This document shows, piece after piece, positions 45,269 through 55,319 of a DNA stretch of 64,000 nt. The stretch spans positions 1 through 64,000 of the forward strand of contig JAWKON010000037.1 of the NCBI GenBank assembly GCA_041391125.1, in the 5' to 3' direction. The stretch comes from JACKBC01 sp041391125. GTDB taxonomy: Bacteria > Chloroflexota > Anaerolineae > Caldilineales > Caldilineaceae. Position numbers and translations under genes: made by a program. Under the pieces are notes generated by a model. That model worked only from the letters and a program-made list of their open reading frames with translations, had not been told where the DNA came from and searched no databases. How positions within the stretch are numbered: the stretch's first letter is position 1; every line of letters begins with the position of its first letter.

Positions 45269-45375
45269 GGATTGGGGATACGGGTTTGGGCCAGGCGTGG
45301 AGCTTCGCGCTTGGTCCTAATCCCCCATCCCCGACCCCCAAACCCGCCCTTCCAACGAGAAAGTCTATTCACTCC

Positions 45376-47112
45376 ATGCCCAAACGGCAACTTCTTTCCG
45401 CAGCCTTGATCGGGCTGCTCATCCTTTTGGTGACGGTGCGCATTGGCGTGGCGGTGGTGAACTTTCGCGCCTATCAGATGGACAATGATGAGGCGACTCA
45501 TGCGGCGCGCGGCGTTGATTTGGTGATGGCGCTGGTGCAGGGAGATGGCGATGGGTTGTGGTTTGAGCTGACCAAGCCGCACTGGTATCCGCCGGTGCAC
45601 GGGTTGCTGCTGGGCGGCTGGCTGCTGCTGTGGGGCGCGGATCTGGTCAGTATTCGGCTGTACAGCACCTTCTGTTTTTTGCTCTTTGGGGCGCTGCTCT
45701 GGCTGATTGCGCGGCAACATGGCCGGGTTATTGGCCTCGGCGCAACTGAAGCCCTAGAAAGCAACCCGCTTTGGTTTCGATACGCCCCCAACGGCCGGGG
45801 CTACTCAACCGCCGCTAGCCCGTCCCAAACGCAAGGGATTATAGAGGAATATAGTCCGCTGCTCTGGCTGATTCCACCGTTCTTTCTGGTTGCCGATGCG
45901 CTGCACAGCATTTATGCGGCCATGTCCATGTTGGAACTGCCCACGATTTTGTGTGCGTTTGGCGCTATCTTTCTATTTACGCGGGCGGGGCAGATTGTAA
46001 ATCACGCACCAAGACGGGCGGCATGGCTGTTTGGGGTCAGCGCGCTGCTGGGGCTGCTCTGCTTTTGGATGAAATATAGCAACGGGCTGCTGCTGCTCGT
46101 TACGCTATTTTTGAGCACGCTGCTGCTCTTTGTGGACAGGTTGGGTGCGGATAAACCGACAATGCCGTCGCCGTCCACCGTGGCCAAAGCCGTTGCGCCG
46201 GGATGGATTCTCATTGCCCTCGGGCTGTTTGTATGGCTGGTGCTGCTGGATCAAGCGCGCTGGGTCGGTAATTATGCCAATGCCCAACCCGCCAAATTCA
46301 CCTTGTGGGAAACGGAGAATTTGCTCTACTATCCGCGCTTGCTCGTCGGAGAGCCAGTCACTGCGTTGGCGCTCGTACTCACGCTGATCACGCTGCCGTG
46401 GCTGTTGCGCAGCCACCCATTGCGCCAATTGCTCTGGCCCTATCTCATCTTTTTCGGCGCCGGGTTGGCCATGATCATCATTACGCCGCAAAACAACGTG
46501 CGCTTTATCATGCCGATTCTGCCGCCGCTGTGGGTGATTGGCGGTGCGGGACTGTTTAGTTGGTATAGTCAGTTAAATGGCAAAATAATAAAAGGAGCGC
46601 TCGTCGCCATTCCGGCGGTGGTGCTGCTCTTTGGGTTAATACGCACGCAATTGAGCCTACCCGAACAGTTGGAAATCGAATACGAAAACAGCAATGGCGG
46701 CGTCAACGATGCTTATGAATTTATTGCACAAACCATCGATTTGCGCGCTCACCCCCAGGCACAGATCGCGCTCTTGGGCCGCGCCGACCAGTGGGGCGGC
46801 GCGGCGCTGCACGTCTATTTGACAGCCTGGTGTTTGCGTCAGAAAATAGCGTGCAATCTGCCGGTAATCGATAACAAAGATATGAAAGAAGGCTGGCCTC
46901 GTCAGGAATTCAGCGAGCCGGAACAGCAGCAACGCCGTCACGACGCCCTGGCCCAAGCCGACATCCTGGTCCTCTACTCCGAGCCGCCCGAGCCACCCGA
47001 TGAGTGGCATCTGCTAGACGAGCGCCCCTTCATGTTTGAGCGCCATAATAAGGAGCCCAAAGAGGTGCTGGTGGGGGTTTGGGAGAGGGGGAGAGGGGGA
47101 ATAGAGGAGTAG
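45376..47112 (+). CDS. GT-C membrane glycosyltransferase (GT39-like), 578 residues
   Basis: Starts at ATG 45376. The acidic pair lies in YQMDNDEATHAARG (near residue 38). About 11 membrane helices, then a soluble end with DQWGGAALHVYLTAW. Residues about 126-155 (TEALESNPLWFRYAPNGRGYSTAASPSQTQ) are encoded by a complete REP core inserted in frame in a loop. The shared C-terminal module of the neighbours is absent. The stop lies in a purine-rich short repeat (GGAGTAG). It is probably part of the same glycan pathway as its neighbours. Confidence 0.85.
   Translation: MPKRQLLSAALIGLLILLVTVRIGVAVVNFRAYQMDNDEATHAARGVDLVMALVQGDGDGLWFELTKPHWYPPVHGLLLGGWLLLWGADLVSIRLYSTFCFLLFGALLWLIARQHGRVIGLGATEALESNPLWFRYAPNGRGYSTAASPSQTQGIIEEYSPLLWLIPPFFLVADALHSIYAAMSMLELPTILCAFGAIFLFTRAGQIVNHAPRRAAWLFGVSALLGLLCFWMKYSNGLLLLVTLFLSTLLLFVDRLGADKPTMPSPSTVAKAVAPGWILIALGLFVWLVLLDQARWVGNYANAQPAKFTLWETENLLYYPRLLVGEPVTALALVLTLITLPWLLRSHPLRQLLWPYLIFFGAGLAMIIITPQNNVRFIMPILPPLWVIGGAGLFSWYSQLNGKIIKGALVAIPAVVLLFGLIRTQLSLPEQLEIEYENSNGGVNDAYEFIAQTIDLRAHPQAQIALLGRADQWGGAALHVYLTAWCLRQKIACNLPVIDNKDMKEGWPRQEFSEPEQQQRRHDALAQADILVLYSEPPEPPDEWHLLDERPFMFERHNKEPKEVLVGVWERGRGGIEE
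45762..45830 (+). repeat. REP core inside the 578-residue glycosyltransferase gene
   Basis: GGTTTCGATACG-(GCCCCC AACGGCC GGGGC)-CTACTCAACC. The stem differs from the intergenic copies but remains paired, and the reading frame is kept. Confidence 0.85.
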
Positions 47113-47275
47113 AGGAGTATTTTAGAAAGGGGGAAGGGGAGAAAGGGAGAAAGGGAGATTTGTCCGCCGAAAGTCAATGTATGCCGTGTATGCTTCTGGC
47201 AACGGATAAGGAAACTGAACCACCTACTCCCTACTCCCTACTCCCTACTCCCTACTCCCTACTCCCTGATCACCC
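47090..47275. repeat. Inverted short-tandem-repeat junction between two glycosyltransferase genes
   Basis: The left side is purine-rich (GGGAGAGG, GGAGTAG, GGGAGAAA units) and contains the stop codon of the gene before. The right side is six copies of the CTACTCC heptamer (47225-47266). The two sides are roughly complementary and could pair. Confidence 0.85.
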
Positions 47276-47282
47276 AATCATC

Positions 47283-49917
47283 ATGTCCCAAAAATATATT
47301 CGCCTGCTCCTCCTCCCCCTCACCACATACACCCTCCTGGCCATTTGGATGACGTGGCCGCTGGCGGCGCGCCTGGGAACCGAGATTCCGGTGGGGTTGG
47401 GCGGGGATGCTTGGGCGCATCAATGGACCTTTTGGTGGGTCAAGCGGGCGTTGAGCCAGGGGCTGAATCCATATTACACTGATCTGCTCTTTTATCCGGA
47501 TGGCGCGTCGCTGATTTTTCATAATTTCGCCTGGGTGAATATTGCGCTCTGGCTGCCGTTGCAAAGTCTATTCGGCAATCTGGCGGCGTATGGCTTGACC
47601 TATATCCTGCTCTTTGCGCTCAATGGCTGCGCGCTCTATTGGCTGCTCTATGATTGGACCGGCTCGCTGGCGGCGGCGCTGGTGGGCGGTGTGGTTCACG
47701 CCACCTGGCCCTATCTGCTGTCGCAGACCGGCCACCCCAACATGATCACCGTCATGTGGATTCCGCTGGCCATTCTGTTTATGCACCGCACCTTTGCACG
47801 GCAGCGCACGGGCGACGCTTTGCTCACCGCACTCTTTCTGGCGCTGACCGGCTTTAGCCGCTGGCAGTTGCTGATCAGCGGCGGGCTGGCCTTTGGCATC
47901 TACGTGATTTATGCGCTGATCACCCAGCCAGCAAATCGCACCCGGCGCGTCTTTCTACAGATGGCGCTGATTGGCGGCGTCACGCTGCTGCTGCTGGCGC
48001 CGCTGGCCACAAGCGTCATCGCCGCCCTGCTGCAACCGGAACTGCGCGCCGACATTGCCGTGGATGAATCGCTCAACGGCAGCGATGTGGCGGCCTATTT
48101 TGTGCCCAATGCCAATAGCTGGCTGGGCGCATTTTTTGTAGAGAAGCTGCCCTATCGTGTACGCTTTACGCGTGATCAGGTTGATTTTGTGGGCTGGGTG
48201 ACGCTGGGACTGGCCCTGCTGGGCATCTGGCGCAGAGGACGGCAGGCGCGGCCGTGGGTGATCATAGCCGGGGTCTATTGGCTGCTGGCGCTGGGACCGG
48301 ATCTGCTGCTGGGCAACGTCAAATATGCGCAGATCCCCATGCCGTACCGGCTGGTGCAGGACTTTTTCGCCATCCAGATCATCCGCGATGCGCATCGCTT
48401 TAATGCGTTTTTGGCGCTGCCGGTGGCCATGCTGTGCGGGTTGGGGGACCTTCCCCCGGCCCCTCTCCTGAAGCGGATGGCATCCGGCGGAGAGGAGGCC
48501 GGTCGAGTAGGGGCAGCTCCGTATCGAGACCAAATGACCTGCTCACTCTGGTTTCGATACGCCCACAAACTACCGTGGGCTACTCAACCGCCGCTCGCTC
48601 AACTTGTGGGTAGCCAGCCTGGCGGGAGGGGGTCGTGACCGCGCTTATCCTGCTCATCATCTTGGAGCACTGGATCTACCCATACCGGCTGAGCACGTTT
48701 GACGCGCCCCCTGGTACACGCAACTGGCGCAGGAGCCAGGCGAGTTTGGGCTGCTGGAGTTGCCCATGATCACCGCGAGTGGGACAAAGAGTATATGCGC
48801 TATCAGATGGTGCATGGTGCGCTGGCGCAGGGGCATATTTCGCGGCCCACGCGCGATGCGTACCGGCTGCTGGACAGTACGCCCTTTTCTAAGCCGGCTG
48901 CACGCCGATAACGCAATGGACTGGGCCATTGGCGACGTGACGCACCAGTTGCGGACGCTGGCCGACGCCGACATTCGCTATCTGATTTTGCACAAACAGT
49001 TTGCCGACCCAGGTCAGATTGACGAGTGGCGGCGCTGGTTGGTCTATACGCCGGTACATGAGGATGACGAACTGGTTGTGTATGAGACGGCGCTGATTTA
49101 TGGCCGCGATTTCACCCTTGACCAGTCCTTGACCGACGCCATCGGTCTGCTGGCGCTGGATTCCAATTTGGCGGCGCTGGACGGCCGCATTATGCAAGCT
49201 GGGACGGTGCAGATTGCCGCCACTTGGGGCAGCCGCGCCGCGCCGGGGCAAGCGTATCAGAGCTGCCTCTTTCTCGATGGCCCGGTGGCAGAGCAGTACT
49301 GTTTCGATCTGGGCGGGGCGTGGCCGTCGCAAAACTGGACGGATAGCGAAATTGTGCGCGAGACGTATAATGCGCAAATCAGCCCTTTTTGGCGCCGGGC
49401 GATTATGCGCTTGCATTGGGGCTGGTGGAGCCGGGAGCGGCCAGCCGATTGGGCAGCAAATGGCGCTGGGCGATTTCACAGTGTTACCGATTGCGCGCAG
49501 TTTTGACGTACCCGCCATATCCAATCCGGTGGGCGCCACATTTGGCGATGAACTGACGCTGCTGGGGTATGATCTAAACGAGGCGGACGGCGAAATTTTG
49601 GTGACGGTCTATTGGCAGGCGCAGCGGCGCATGGCGCATTCCTACAAAATCTTCGCCCATCTGCTGGACGCCAATGGCCAACGCGCGGCCCAACACGACG
49701 CCGTGCCGCGCCAGTGGGCCTATCCCACCACCCAATGGGACGCCGGCGAAGTGGTGGCCGATGGGATCACGCTCAGCTGGAGGACGCCAACGCGCCGCGG
49801 CCCTATCAAATCCTGCTGGGCGTCTATGATGAGCAGTCGGGCGAGCGCTTGGCGGCGGTGGATGCCGATGGTGTGCGGGCGGCGGAGGATGCGTTGCTGT
49901 TGGCGACGGTGCGGTAA
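47283..49917 (+). pseudogene. Large membrane glycosyltransferase-like protein A with C-terminal beta module, frameshifted
   Basis: Starts at ATG 47283 (MSQKYIRLLLLPLTTYTLLAIWMTWPLAARL) and is intact to about 48445, with GLGGDAWAHQWTFWWVKRA near residue 36 as the acidic loop motif and about ten membrane helices. At 48445-48625 a block of repeat DNA is inserted. After it, EHWIYPYRL, LAQEPGEFGLLELPMI, IGDVTHQLRTLADADIRYLILHKQFAD and the shared module GYDLNEADGEILVTVYWQAQ to LLGVYDEQSGERLAAVDADG follow in three frames, ending at 49917. It is a close paralogue of gene B, which allows the indels to be located. About 870 residues if restored. Confidence 0.8.
48445..48625 (+). repeat. Block of palindromic repeats inserted in glycosyltransferase gene A
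   Basis: Contains a CCGGCCCCTCTCC...GGAGAGGAGGCCGG hairpin, a GGTCGAGTAG...CGTATCGAGACC core and a GGTTTCGATACG-(GCCCAC AAACTACC GTGGGC)-CTACTCAACC core. The paralogue B lacks this block, reading directly from SLPVALLAGYG to the next helix. Confidence 0.85.
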
Positions 49918-49954
49918 TAATCTTTTAAATCTGCGTAATCTGTTGATCCTTTCT

Positions 49955-52435
49955 ATGAAATCATTCTGGCAGTGGTTCCTCTTCCCATATTGGCCTTCAC
50001 GCTCATGGCGGTGATCATCACCTGGCCGCTGGTGCTGCATTGGCAGACGCAGATCCCGGTGGGGTTGGGCGGCGATGCCTGGGTGCATCAGTGGACTTTC
50101 TGGTGGATCAAACAGGCGCTGGCGCAGGGCAAGGACATTTTCTACACGAACCTGCTCTTTATCCCGATGGCGTTTCGCTCACGTCACACAACATTGCCTG
50201 GTTCAATATTGCCATCTGGCTGCCGTTGCAGGCCATCTGGGGCAACTTGGGGCCTATGGGATCATGTTTCTGGTCATTTTTACGCTCAATGGCTGTGGCA
50301 TGTATTGGCTGCTTTTGGCGCACTCTGTTCCATGGCCGCCAGCCTCATCGGCGGGCTGGTCTATGGCTCGTGGCCCTATCTGGTCAGGCAGCCGGGGCAT
50401 CCCAACATGCCCATCATCATGCGGCTGCCGCTGGCCATCCTCTTTATGCAGCGCACCTTGAGCAGAAGCGGGTGCGCGATGCGCTGCTGACCGCTTCTTT
50501 CTGGCGCTGACCGGCATTGGGCGCTGGCAGTTGCTGATTCTGGCCGGTTTTGCCTTTGGCATCTACTTTTTGTACATGCTGGCTACGCACCGTGAATACC
50601 GCACGCGGCGGCTCTTTTGGCTGTGCGGGCTGATTGGCGTCGCAGCCGTGCTGCTGATGGCGCCACTGGGCTGGCCGCTGATTGCCGACCAATTTTTGCG
50701 CAATTACCCCGAAGATGTCTTTGTTAAGGAATATTATCAGGGCAGCGATCTGCTGGGCTGGTTTATTCCCAATGTCAACATTTGGCCGTGGGCTGGGTGG
50801 TGCGCCAACTGCCGCAGCGCATCCAGTTCTTTTTTGACCGGGTCGACTTTATCGGCCACGTCACGCTGATCCTGGCCGTGCTGGGCGCCCCGCAAGTTGC
50901 GCGGCGCAGCCTGGTTTGGATTTTGATGGCGCTCTTCTACGCCATCTTTGCGCTGGGGACCGACTTCCGCTTTGCCAACGCCATTTACGAGCAGGTTCCC
51001 ATGCCCTACCGGCTCATCGAAAACATCTCGCTGATCAGCATCATCCGCTACCCGCACCGCTTTAACGCCTTCCTGTCGCTGCCGGTGGCGCTGCTGGCCG
51101 GTTATGGCGCTGCTGCTGCGCGAGCGCTGGTCGGCGCGGGTCAACGGGACGCTGCTGGTGGGCGTGCTGGCGCTGCTGGTGGTGGGTGAACATTGGCTCT
51201 ATCCGTACCGCATTGCGCCCATCGACGTGCCGCAGTGGCATCAGCAACTGGCGCAGGAGCCAGGTGAATTTGGCCTGCTGGAACTGCCCATGATCACCGT
51301 GGCTGGGACAAAGATTACATGCGCTATCAAATGGTGCATCAAAAACCGCTGGCCCAGGCCACATTTCGCGACCCACGCGCGAAGCTTATGCCCTGCTGCA
51401 AAGCACGTTACTTGAGCCTGCTCGAAGCCGAGAACCTGATGGGTGAGGACATTGGCGATGTGACGCACGAACTCAAGGTGTTGGCCGACCACAACATCCG
51501 CTACTTGGTGCTGCACAAGCAGTTTGCCACGGCGGAACAGATGATGCTGTGGCGCCAATGGTTGGTTTATGCGCCGGTGCATGAGGATGATGAGGTGGTG
51601 GTTTATGAAACCACGCCGGTGTACGGCCGCGATTACGAAATCGCCCAGCCCGTCACCGACGCGATTGGCCTCATTGCGTTCGATTCCAATTTGGGGGCGC
51701 TGGGCGGGCAGATGCTGCAAGCGGGCACGGTGCAGGTCTTTGCCCAGTGGGGCAGCCGGGCGGCGCCGGGGCGGGCGTATCAAAGCTGCCTCAATTTGCA
51801 TGGGCCCGCGCAGGAGCAGCACTGCTTTGACCTGGGCGGTGAATGGCCATCGCAAAACTGGGCGGACAACGAAATTGTGCGCGACGCACAATGCACAGAT
51901 CAGCCCTTTTTGGAAGCGGGCGACTATGCGCTCTCGCTAAAACTTGTCGACACGGAGACAAGAGATGCGGTGGGTGACCCATCGCGCTGGGCAATCTGAA
52001 AGTGTTGCCGATTGCGCGCACTTTGATGCGCCGACCGTTGAGCATCCGCTTCAGGCCACCTTTGGCGATCAAATGGAGCTGCTGGGCTATGATCTGAGCC
52101 AGGAGAGCAACCAGATTTTGGTGACGGTCTATTGGCGGGCGTTGACGCGCATGGACCATTTCGTACAAATTCTTTGCCCACCTGCTGGACGCCAACGGCC
52201 AGCGCATCGCCCAGCACGACGCCGTGCCGCGCCAGTGGAGCTACCCGACCACCCAGTGGGACGCCAACGAAGTGGTTTCCGACGTGCTCACGCTCAAGCT
52301 GGAGCAGGCTGATGCCCGCAGCCCCTATCGCATTGTGCTGGGCGTCTATGATGAGCAGACCGGCGGCGGCTGGCGGCGGTGGATGCGGAGGGGACGCGGC
52401 TGGGGGAGGATGTGTTGGAGTTAGCGGTGGAGTAG
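49955..52435 (+). pseudogene. Large membrane glycosyltransferase-like protein B, paralogue of A, many frameshifts
   Basis: Starts at ATG 49955 and follows gene A throughout: ILAFTLMAVIITWPLVLHWQTQIPVGLGGDAWVHQWTFWWIKQAL, GHPNMPIIMRLPLAILFMQRTL, QVPMPYRLIENISLISIIRYPHRFNAFLSLPVALLAGYG, QQLAQEPGEFGLLELPMI, EDIGDVTHELKVLADHNIRYLVLHKQF, and the module LLGYDLSQESNQILVTVYWRALTRMDH to IVLGVYDEQTG. The parts lie in at least nine frame segments (the longest is 51319-51999). The stop at about 52433-52435 is in a GGAGTAG-type repeat. About 825 codons, with some 10 indels. Confidence 0.8.
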
Positions 52436-52522
52436 AGAGAAGAGGAGAAAGGGGGAAGGGGAGAAAGGGAGAAGGGGCGCATTGCCTCCCCCTTTCCCCT
52501 TTCTCCCCTTCCCCTTTCATGA
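52430..52522. repeat. Purine/pyrimidine inverted short-repeat junction
   Basis: Runs of GGGGAGAAAGGGAGAAGGGG (left) face CCCCCTTTCCCCTTTCTCCC (right) about the centre CGCATTGCCT, between glycosyltransferase genes B and C. Confidence 0.85.
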
Positions 52523-52529
52523 TTTGTGT

Positions 52530-55222
52530 ATGAATTTAACGTCAAAAGAATTAGCGCAACCGAATAGAAGCATACCCCTGCGGGCGCCTGTGGCTGTTGA
52601 CGGCGCTGATGGCGCTGCTGATCTGGCTGCCGCGCGGGCTGGCGCTGGATCGTTTTGTGACGGCGGATGAACATGCCTGGCTGGCGTGGTCGGGCAATTT
52701 TTATCGCGCCTGGTGCTGGGCGATTATGCCGCCACCTTTCAGCGCTATCATCCGGGCGTGACGGTGACGTGGGCGGGGCTGTTTGGCTATTTGTGGCGCT
52801 ATCCGGCTTACCCCACCGAAGCACCGCGCGAATTTGGCTGGCTGACCGAGGAGATCGAGCCCTTTTTACGCAGCAAGGGCATTGAGCCGATTGAGATGTT
52901 GGCCGCCGGGCGCACCTTTATTGTGCTCTTTATTACGCTAGCGCTATTGGCGAGCTTTGGATTGGCCGTGCGCCTACTGGGTTGGCAGTCTGCCAGCCTG
53001 GGCATGTTGCTCATTGCGCTCGACCCATTCCACGTGGGACTGTCGCGGCTGATGCATTTGGATGGCCTGCTCAGCAGCTTTGCGCTGCTGTCCGTGTTGG
53101 CCTTTCTCCAATTCACCGCCACCCGACGCACCGCCACGCTCCTCCTCTCCAGCCTGGGTGCAGGCTTGGCGTGGCTGACGCGATCGCCGGGCATTTTTCT
53201 GGTCCCGTTTATGGCGCTTATTGCGTTTAAGGAATATGTGGGATTTACGATGTACGATGTACGATTTACGAAAAGATCTCGTCGACGAAGTGACCTCGTA
53301 AATCGTACATCTGAGATCGTACATTCCCTTTCATTTCGCCAGTGGTTTCAGCTCATGCTCCTGTGGGGCTTCATCGCCGCCGCTATCTTCTTCCTGCTCT
53401 GGCCAGCCATGTGGGTGGACCCGGTGGGCAGCTTGCGGCAGATGGCCCAGGCGGCGGGGGAGGCGGCGGCGGAAGGGCATCTGAAGCCGACGTTTTACAA
53501 TGGACAAATTTACAGCGGCGATCCAGGGTTGAGTTTTTACGCGGTGACGTACCTGTGGCGGACAACGCCGTTGGTGTTGATTGGGCTGGGATTGACGGTG
53601 ATTGGATGGATCGCACGGTGGGGACCATTCGGCCAGCAAACTGTGCGCAAGACGTGCTATTATTTACTGCTTTTTGCGCTGGGCTATGGGCTCTTTATTT
53701 CGCTGGGCGCCAAAAAGTTTGACCGCTATTTGCTGCCGGCGTATCCGCCGCTGGCGTTGGTGGCAGGGACGGGGTGGGCGGCGTTGGTGGAATGGGTGGC
53801 CGGATTGATGATGCATGGACCGGAAAAGCACACAATTCAGAGCAATGGTGGGGCTTCTGTGCTTGATGGGGATGACGGGCGGATTTCCCAACCCCTCCCT
53901 ACTAACGATGACCGTAGCTGGGATAATATTCGTTGCGCAGGCGGCGCCGCTCTTTTCAACTTTTCCATATTATTTGAGCTATTATGATCCGCTGATGGGC
54001 GGGGCCGCGGCAGCGCCCAATGTGATGCAAATTGGTTGGGGCGAGGGGCGGACGCGGCGGCGCGCTGGTTAGCGCGGGAGGCCGCGGACGAGGATGTTGA
54101 TGCACAGGCGTTAAAGGTGGCCACGGCCTATACCAACGGGCCGTTTTCGTACTTTTTCCCTGGTGAATCGCTGCCCATCTATTTTTGGCACGAGGCCGAT
54201 TTTGCCGTGCTCTATCGACAGGATTTTCAGCGACGACTGCCGCCGCCGCGGCAGATTGCCTTTTTTGAGCAGATCGCGCCAGTCTATACGGTGCAGCTCA
54301 ACGGCATTGACTACGCGCAGGTTTATGATTTGCGGGCAGGCGTGCTGCCGGACTATGTGACCGATTGGCGCATAAACGCGCAGCCGGTGATACGGCTGGT
54401 GTCGTACCAATTCCCTCCAGCGTGGTGGCCGGGCGAAGCGCTGCCGGTGACGCTTTATTTGCTGGGGCTAGCGCCAATGCCTGAAAATGTGAGTATTGTG
54501 CTGCGGCTGGTGGGGGCGGACGGCGCCGAAATTGCCCGCGACGAGGGCTGGCTTGGGGTCGCCCACCAGCACCTGGCAGCCGGGCGATGTGTGGCCCGAT
54601 GGCCACCTGTTGACCATTCCGCCCAATACGCAAGCGGGCATCTATCGGCTGGATGTGGCCTTTGTGGAGCCGAACCGGCGCGCACCTACCCGCCACGCAG
54701 CCCAGCACCGGCGCCGATCTGGGTGAATGGCTCCAGCTCGATTACGCCTCCATTGGCAACGGGCGCGACCGACCGGCCGTGCGCTATGGCGCACCGTCCA
54801 TCTTTGGCGGGCAGATCAGCCTGGTGGGGCTGGACGTGCAGAGTGAAGGGGCGCTCAATGTTAACGGGGAGCGCGCTGTCTTAACTGTCCACCCCGGCGC
54901 GCACGTTACGCTAGCGCCGAACTGGCGACGCGTTGGCCCTATTGCGCGCAATTACACTGTCTTTGCACAGGTGTGGCCCGCCGATGGAAACGGCGACCAG
55001 CTCACGCAGCAGGATCAGCCGCCGCTCAATGGCTTCCTGCCCACCACGCTCTGGCGCGCCGAACAGACCATTCGCGACCGCATTGAACTGACCATTCCGC
55101 CCGCCGCTGCGCCCGGTCGCTACATCGTGCGCATAGGTTTTTACGATCCCGAGACGTTGGTGCGATTGGGCGTTGGGGCAGGGGATGCGGTGGATTTATT
55201 GGAAATTCAAGTAGAGGAATAG
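52530..55222 (+). pseudogene. GT-C membrane glycosyltransferase C, frameshifted
   Basis: Starts about ATG 52530. After an early frameshift the sequence is LDRFVTADEHAWLAWSGNF (the acidic pair), then an intact 430-residue stretch from 52686 to 53950 with many membrane helices (RLMHLDGLLSSFALLSVLAFLQF, FDRYLLPAYPPLALVAGTGW). The frame shifts near 53850, 54040, 54560 and 54700. The remaining parts (GADAAARWLAREAADEDVDAQAL, YVTDWRINAQPVIRLVSYQF, DLGEWLQLDYASIGNGRDRPA, ISLVGLDVQSEGALN to IGFYDPETLVRLG) complete the protein and end at 55222. Homologous throughout with gene D. The insertion at 53.24-53.33 kb is repeat DNA. Confidence 0.82.
53240..53335 (+). repeat. Inverted GTACGATTTACGA repeat inside glycosyltransferase gene C
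   Basis: ACGATGTACGATTTACGA on the left faces TCGTAAATCGTACAT on the right; the DNA encodes GFTMYDVRFTKRSRRRSDLVNRTSEIVHS in frame. Confidence 0.75.
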
Positions 55223-55312
55223 GGAGTAGGGAGTAGAGGAGTAGAGGAGATTGGTTGACTCCTCTACTCCTCCGCTCCTCTACTCCTCCACTCCTCTACT
55301 ACAAAAGAGGAA
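55205..55312. repeat. Inverted GGAGTAG/CTACTCC short-repeat junction
   Basis: GAATAGGGAGTAGGGAGTAG and relatives on the left (including the stop of gene C) face CCTCTACTCCTCCGCTCCTC on the right, with centre ATTGGTTGACT. Confidence 0.85.
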
Positions 55313-55319
55313 AAACGCC

